From assembly GCA_019310535.1 (NCBI GenBank), contig JAFDED010000008.1, positions 20,693 through 84,692 on the forward strand: a DNA stretch of 64,000 bases. The letters run 5' to 3'. Below the pieces are notes generated by a model, which worked only from the letters and a program-made list of their open reading frames with translations, did no database searches and was not told the origin of the DNA. Positions 60,507-64,000 of this stretch are shown here, piece after piece. The translations under genes and the position numbers were made by a program. Source of the DNA: Deltaproteobacteria bacterium (lineage in GTDB: Bacteria > Desulfobacterota > JAFDED01). Within the stretch, counting starts at the first letter, position 1. Each line of letters starts with the position of its first letter.

Positions 60507-61838
60507 ATGATTACTTATGAATCTCAGCGTGTAGCGTATCCCTATTTTATAGTGGCTTTGTTATTATTCGCCTTGCAGGTGGTCATAGGGCTGTGGCTGG
60601 CCGTCAATTACGCCTTTACCCTGCCGCAAGGCCTGGTGGACGTATTTCCCTTTTCCACGGCCCGAGCCATGCATACCAACCTGCTGGTGCTGTGGATGCT
60701 GCTCGGGTTTATGGGCGGCACCTATTTCATGATTCCTGTGGAGAGCCGCTCGGAATTGTTCAGCACCAGATTGGCCTATGTGCAGCTCATTGTGCTGGTG
60801 ACAACCGGAGTGGCGGCACTGATCGGCTTTCTGTTCGGGTGGACCCAGGGCAGGCCACTGCTGGAAATCCCGTTCACTCTGGATATCTTCATAGTAATCG
60901 GCGCCCTGATCTTTTTGTTTAACGTGGCCATGACCCTCCTCCGGGCGAATAACTGGACAGTGATCCAGGGCACGCTATTAGGTGGTCTTGCTTCTCTTGC
61001 GCTGTTATACCTCTTCGGCATCCCTTTTTATAAGAACCTCGCCATCGACTGGTACTACTGGTGGTGGGTGATACATCTGTGGGTCGAAGGTGCCTGGGAG
61101 CTTGTAACCGGGGCCATCATCGCCTGGATCCTGATGCAGATTACCGGTGTGGAACGACAGGTTGTGGAGAAATGGCTGTATGTGGAAATTGGGTTGTTCC
61201 TTTTTACAGGCATAACAGGCACGGGGCACCACTATTACTGGCTGGGCGCCCCCCGATACTGGCTATGGTTCGGCGGCATCTTCAGCGCTCTGGAGCCATT
61301 GCCCATTTTATTGATGGTGGTGGACACCTTCCGTCATGTCAAGGAGCGTAAGCTTCAGATCGTCAATCCGGTGGTCTGGATATTTGCCGTTGGCTGTGCC
61401 ATTTATCACTTGATCGGTGCGGGGGTGTGGGGCTTCATTCATACTCTGCCGCAGATCAACTATTACACCCACGGCAGCCAGGTGACGGTGTCACATGGGC
61501 ATATGGCCTTCTTTGGCGCCTATGCTTTGCTGAATCTCACGGTGTTCTACTATGCTTTCCCGAAATTGAAAGGGTTCGAGCATTTCCACCAGAATATGGG
61601 CAAATGGGGATTTTGGGTAACAAGCAGTGCCATGTTCGTTCTGGGATTGGCTTTCGGCGTGGCCGGCGTGCTGCAATCCTATCTGGAGCGGGTGCTGGGG
61701 ATGGGATTCATGATCGCTCAAGCGCAGATGCAGTTATGGTTCAAGGTGGCAATCGGCAGCGGCCTGGTTTTCCTGGTGGGAGTGATCATCATTATTTACG
61801 ATCTTCTGAGGATGAAGCCGGCGGAAGTTAGGCGATGA
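60507..61838 (+). CDS. norB: Nitric oxide reductase catalytic subunit
   Basis: The 443-residue, 12-helix protein reduces NO to N2O. It has HLWVEGAWELV with the FeB-site Glu, GTGHHYYWLGAP with histidine ligands, FSALEPLPI with the second Glu, GVWGFIHTLPQINYYTHG, and VSHGHMAFFGAY with heme ligands. ATG 60507 with AAGGAGG upstream is chosen. The longer frame to 60438 overlaps norC. Accessory norD/norQ genes are not adjacent, so the role may be NO detoxification. Confidence 0.93.
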   Translation: MITYESQRVAYPYFIVALLLFALQVVIGLWLAVNYAFTLPQGLVDVFPFSTARAMHTNLLVLWMLLGFMGGTYFMIPVESRSELFSTRLAYVQLIVLVTTGVAALIGFLFGWTQGRPLLEIPFTLDIFIVIGALIFLFNVAMTLLRANNWTVIQGTLLGGLASLALLYLFGIPFYKNLAIDWYYWWWVIHLWVEGAWELVTGAIIAWILMQITGVERQVVEKWLYVEIGLFLFTGITGTGHHYYWLGAPRYWLWFGGIFSALEPLPILLMVVDTFRHVKERKLQIVNPVVWIFAVGCAIYHLIGAGVWGFIHTLPQINYYTHGSQVTVSHGHMAFFGAYALLNLTVFYYAFPKLKGFEHFHQNMGKWGFWVTSSAMFVLGLAFGVAGVLQSYLERVLGMGFMIAQAQMQLWFKVAIGSGLVFLVGVIIIIYDLLRMKPAEVRR

Positions 61839-62008
61839 CTTCTTTATTTCTCTGCTGCCGGCATGTGGAATGATTTCAGCAAAGGCGCCGGATCCTCCTC
61901 GCAGCCAGAGAGGTAAGAGGACTTGCCTATCATGTTGTAAAGCTGTTCTTAGAAAATTACCTGCATTGTTCGGGTTTAGGCTTAGATTACTTGATGACGG
62001 CGTGTTGT

Positions 62009-62042
62009 GAAGCGGGGAGCGTCTCTCCCCGCTTCTTTTCAT
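62009..62042 (+). terminator. Intrinsic terminator after norCB
   Basis: GAAGCGGGGAG (62009-62019) and CTCCCCGCTTC (62025-62035) pair perfectly over 11 bp with a five-base loop, followed by TTTTC. It is the clear end of the norCB transcript. Confidence 0.9.
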
Positions 62043-62106
62043 TCCATAGAAACAAGGCGAGACGCCATGTCTGGTATGTTTTGAGACTATCTCGAGTTCA
62101 TTATCA

Positions 62107-62940
62107 TTAACTCCATTTATTCAGGATAACTCCTTCTTTCCCTCTTCTGACGGTGGGACCATCAGCAGAAAGACCTTCTCCGGAGGGTTCCCCTCCCAGA
62201 GGATAATACCCCTTGTCATTGTCCGGATCGGTTACCGTATAGACCCCAAGTACTGTGCCTGGAGCGCTTATGATGGCGCTGAAGATGCCTTCCTGGCCTG
62301 CGCCGATCAGTTCCTCGGCGGTAATTTGTAAAATCGCATTGGCGCCCAAAGTCAGCTCCCTTTCTGTTACCGTGGTCCCTGTGAGGTCATAGACCGTTAT
62401 GCTGACGACGGCTGATCGATCATCAAAATTGGCTAAAAAAAGGTCGCCCGACGCCCATTCAAAATGCGCCATCATGGGCAACGAGAGAGTGCGTGTCTCT
62501 GTGCTCAGCGAACCTCGTGTTAACTTGCGCAGCGATATCGAATGGAAATCCGAGGGCCCGGTAATGACCATGGAGTGAATGCTTTCGGGCGCATCCACCT
62601 CAAGGCTGTATATTCCCTGAACAAGGCTGACCTCGCTGATATCTACGATAGAAACCTGGTGTTCATCGACGGAGACCGTAACAGCGGTAAGCCCTCCCGT
62701 TGTATCGTACAAGCTAACGGTGGCCGAAGCAGTGCTGTCTCTGAAGTTGGTCAAAACCAAGAAATCGGAGTTGTCGCTGCTATCCTGGACCATGGGAATC
62801 CGGGAAATGATGGTGGATGGCGTAACGCCGGGGAATCCGTCAATCGCCAGAGATACAGCAAACCAGATCAAAACAGGACTCACCAAGAAAACGGCAAACC
62901 ACGCCAACACCTTAAAATTACAAAATATTTTTCGCCTCAT
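62107..62940 (-). CDS. Secreted beta-rich protein, unknown
   Basis: The 277-residue protein has an N-terminal hydrophobic segment (about 12-32) and then beta-sandwich-like repeats. DFLVLTNFRDSTASATVSLYD and GDLFLANFDDRSAVVSITVYD are two versions of one unit. GGAGG is placed before ATG 62940. No catalytic motif is seen. It may be a surface or periplasmic structural protein. Confidence 0.65.
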   Translation of the reverse strand: MRRKIFCNFKVLAWFAVFLVSPVLIWFAVSLAIDGFPGVTPSTIISRIPMVQDSSDNSDFLVLTNFRDSTASATVSLYDTTGGLTAVTVSVDEHQVSIVDISEVSLVQGIYSLEVDAPESIHSMVITGPSDFHSISLRKLTRGSLSTETRTLSLPMMAHFEWASGDLFLANFDDRSAVVSITVYDLTGTTVTERELTLGANAILQITAEELIGAGQEGIFSAIISAPGTVLGVYTVTDPDNDKGYYPLGGEPSGEGLSADGPTVRRGKEGVILNKWS

Positions 62941-63147
62941 CTCTGCCTCCTTTTATCTAGAGTTGAGTAAAACTGTACCTTCGTAGTATGACCAATTTGC
63001 AATAAGCTTTCTCCACTCCTTGTTTGCCTTTACTCTTCACCGGCATGATGGTGGTCGATACATATGCTCTCCACTCTGAAGCGAGAGTAACTCGTCAATA
63101 ATACAGTTATAAGCAGTTATAAAAAAAGCAGAATATCGACTATTGAT

Positions 63148-63471
63148 TCATTGAAATATATCATGAAAAAAGGGAGATGACAAACCAATTCCGGAAATCC
63201 GATAGTTCAGCGAATAAGCGCGGATAATAGTAATTGTGCGGATAGGGGTTCTTTGTCCCGGGGTGATCGGAGAAACGATACAGCCGTTCAGAAGGTACAC
63301 CTTGAGGTTGGCCTTTGCAGCGTTCCAATTTTTTTGGCGCATAAAATCCCGTGAGGTCATGACATCGCTGGTATCAACGCGGCATACAATACAGATTGCC
63401 CTGGTCGTATTATCTTCTTCAGGGGGCATTCTTTGACGTGGCGGCCGATTCCGGCGAGGTGCTTTGAACAT
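63148..63471 (-). CDS. Doubtful 107-residue open frame
   Basis: It encodes RVDTSDVMTSRDFMRQKNWN and then KANLKVYLLNGCIVSPITPG, which look protein-like. No family is recognised and the start and end are unclear. The reverse strand upstream (63480-63700) has broken frames, so this may be part of a decayed gene. Confidence 0.3.
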   Translation of the reverse strand: MFKAPRRNRPPRQRMPPEEDNTTRAICIVCRVDTSDVMTSRDFMRQKNWNAAKANLKVYLLNGCIVSPITPGQRTPIRTITIIRAYSLNYRISGIGLSSPFFHDIFQ

Positions 63472-64000
63472 TTCACCAGGAGAACTACCTTGACGGTCGC
63501 AACCTCTGTCTCAGGCGATCTCCGAGGATCATGGTCAGCGTTTCCATGGCTTCTCCGAAGCCTGCCTCCCGGATGCGGGACAATGCCCCGATTAACTCAC
63601 CCATGCAACCGGCACGCTGATGATGATATCGCTCTCAATAGCGGTTCCGGAATGCTGTCTTCCTCGATCTTGACGATGGATACCGCTCTTTTCAACGCTG
63701 TTCCCTCAATTGGAAGTGAGCTTTATTTGTTCTCTCCAAACTGACGTTTTGCGCGGGTATACACCCTCTTCATCGCTTTCATCGACGCAGCGGCATATCC
63801 GGCCCAGGAGATGTTTAAAGCACTTCGTAAGAGTGAAAAGAAGGGCTGAAAGGTAGAATGATCATTTGACAGGATTAATTTTTAAATAGTTCACACTGAA
63901 AAATAGGTTATCAAAAAGATCATGAAGGGATTGCGAAGTCATAATCCTTTGCTTCCTGGGAGAAAGCTCAATATCTTTTCTTCTTTTTCCTCATGCTGCT
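63472..64000. other. Right-hand end, apparently decayed or non-coding
   Basis: On the minus strand, fragments such as MGELIGALSRIREAGFGEAM (near 63500-63605) and SIVKIEEDSIPEPLLRA (near 63640-63690) lie in different frames and suggest a broken gene. The last 200 bases are AT-rich without features. Confidence 0.35.

Noticed and set aside
1..64000. tRNA, rRNA and CRISPR arrays
   Set aside because: No T-loop-like GGTTCGAATCC context with a cloverleaf, no rRNA-like stretch and no regularly spaced short repeats were noticed. A covariance-model scan would be decisive.

Overview
The window reads as chromosome from a Gram-negative, probably anaerobic deltaproteobacterium (Desulfobacterota-like). Support: a type II secretion block with GspA/GspB, a tungsten aldehyde:ferredoxin oxidoreductase, Tat-exported DUF362 proteins, a fused ThiD-ThiN enzyme, a Geobacter-like PcnB and a CbpM-type DnaJ modulator. 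The taxonomic call is inference from gene content. Genes are mostly dense and GC-rich, with AT-rich patches near 8.1-9.6, 13.8-14.2, 52.5-55 and 56.5-58.5 kb that carry less familiar or recently inserted material. No tRNA, rRNA or CRISPR array was seen.

Layout. 0-1 kb: the 3' end of an Lrp/AsnC regulator and sfsA. 1-7.4 kb: a thiamine locus opened by a TPP riboswitch and terminator, with thiamine pyrophosphokinase, a transporter of the NRAMP fold that lacks the NRAMP metal-site motifs, DUF2284 and P-loop genes, ThiDN and the HMP transporter CytX. 7.5-9.6 kb: a flavodoxin-fold reductase without a normal start codon and an ABC substrate-binding gene broken by a 159-bp insertion with inverted ends. 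9.8-13.8 kb (minus): sirtuin, NfeD-like, PcnB, DUF72 and a small membrane protein. 14.2-26.3 kb (plus): GerMN protein, MetE-like protein, EF-G, then gspC-gspA-gspB-gspD-gspE. The remaining gsp genes are not here. 26.9-29.7 kb: a large secreted protein with a transglutaminase-like C-terminus. 30.6-37.4 kb (minus): five overlapping genes for mannan-type sugar chemistry (two GH130, three glycosyltransferases, one fused to a cupin and one to a glycosidase-like domain). 37.4-42 kb (minus): ABC exporter with a NEW3-domain partner, and DegP. 43.1-45 kb: AOR.

45.2-49.4 kb (minus): a DUF2283/DUF4258 pair, a TPR protein with a dead metalloprotease domain, a CMD protein, and a second GrpE-DnaJ-CbpM set in which grpE and cbpM are broken while dnaJ is intact. 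49.4-52 kb: DUF362 and DUF6599 proteins, with a truncated second DUF362 gene abutting a transposase remnant. 52.5-54.7 kb: a complete IS4-family element with 15-bp inverted ends and a 9-bp target duplication inside a cysteine-rich gene. 55-58 kb: an adenylate cyclase-like protein and an unrecognised membrane protein. 58.5-62 kb: a tautomerase, a TIGR04076 protein and norCB for nitric oxide reduction, ended by a strong terminator. 62-64 kb: a secreted beta-rich protein and decayed sequence.

Three families of dispersed non-coding repeats occur in two copies each (R1 at 3.2 and 30.2 kb, R2 at 42.8 and 59.5 kb in opposite orientation, R3 at 9.7 and 52.2 kb). R1 and R2 share a hairpin with common outer arms and compensatory changes in the stem. 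The best leads for new biology are the riboswitch-controlled NRAMP-like transporter with its DUF2284/P-loop neighbours, the GT/GH130/cupin cluster, the secreted transglutaminase-like protein, and the structured repeats.
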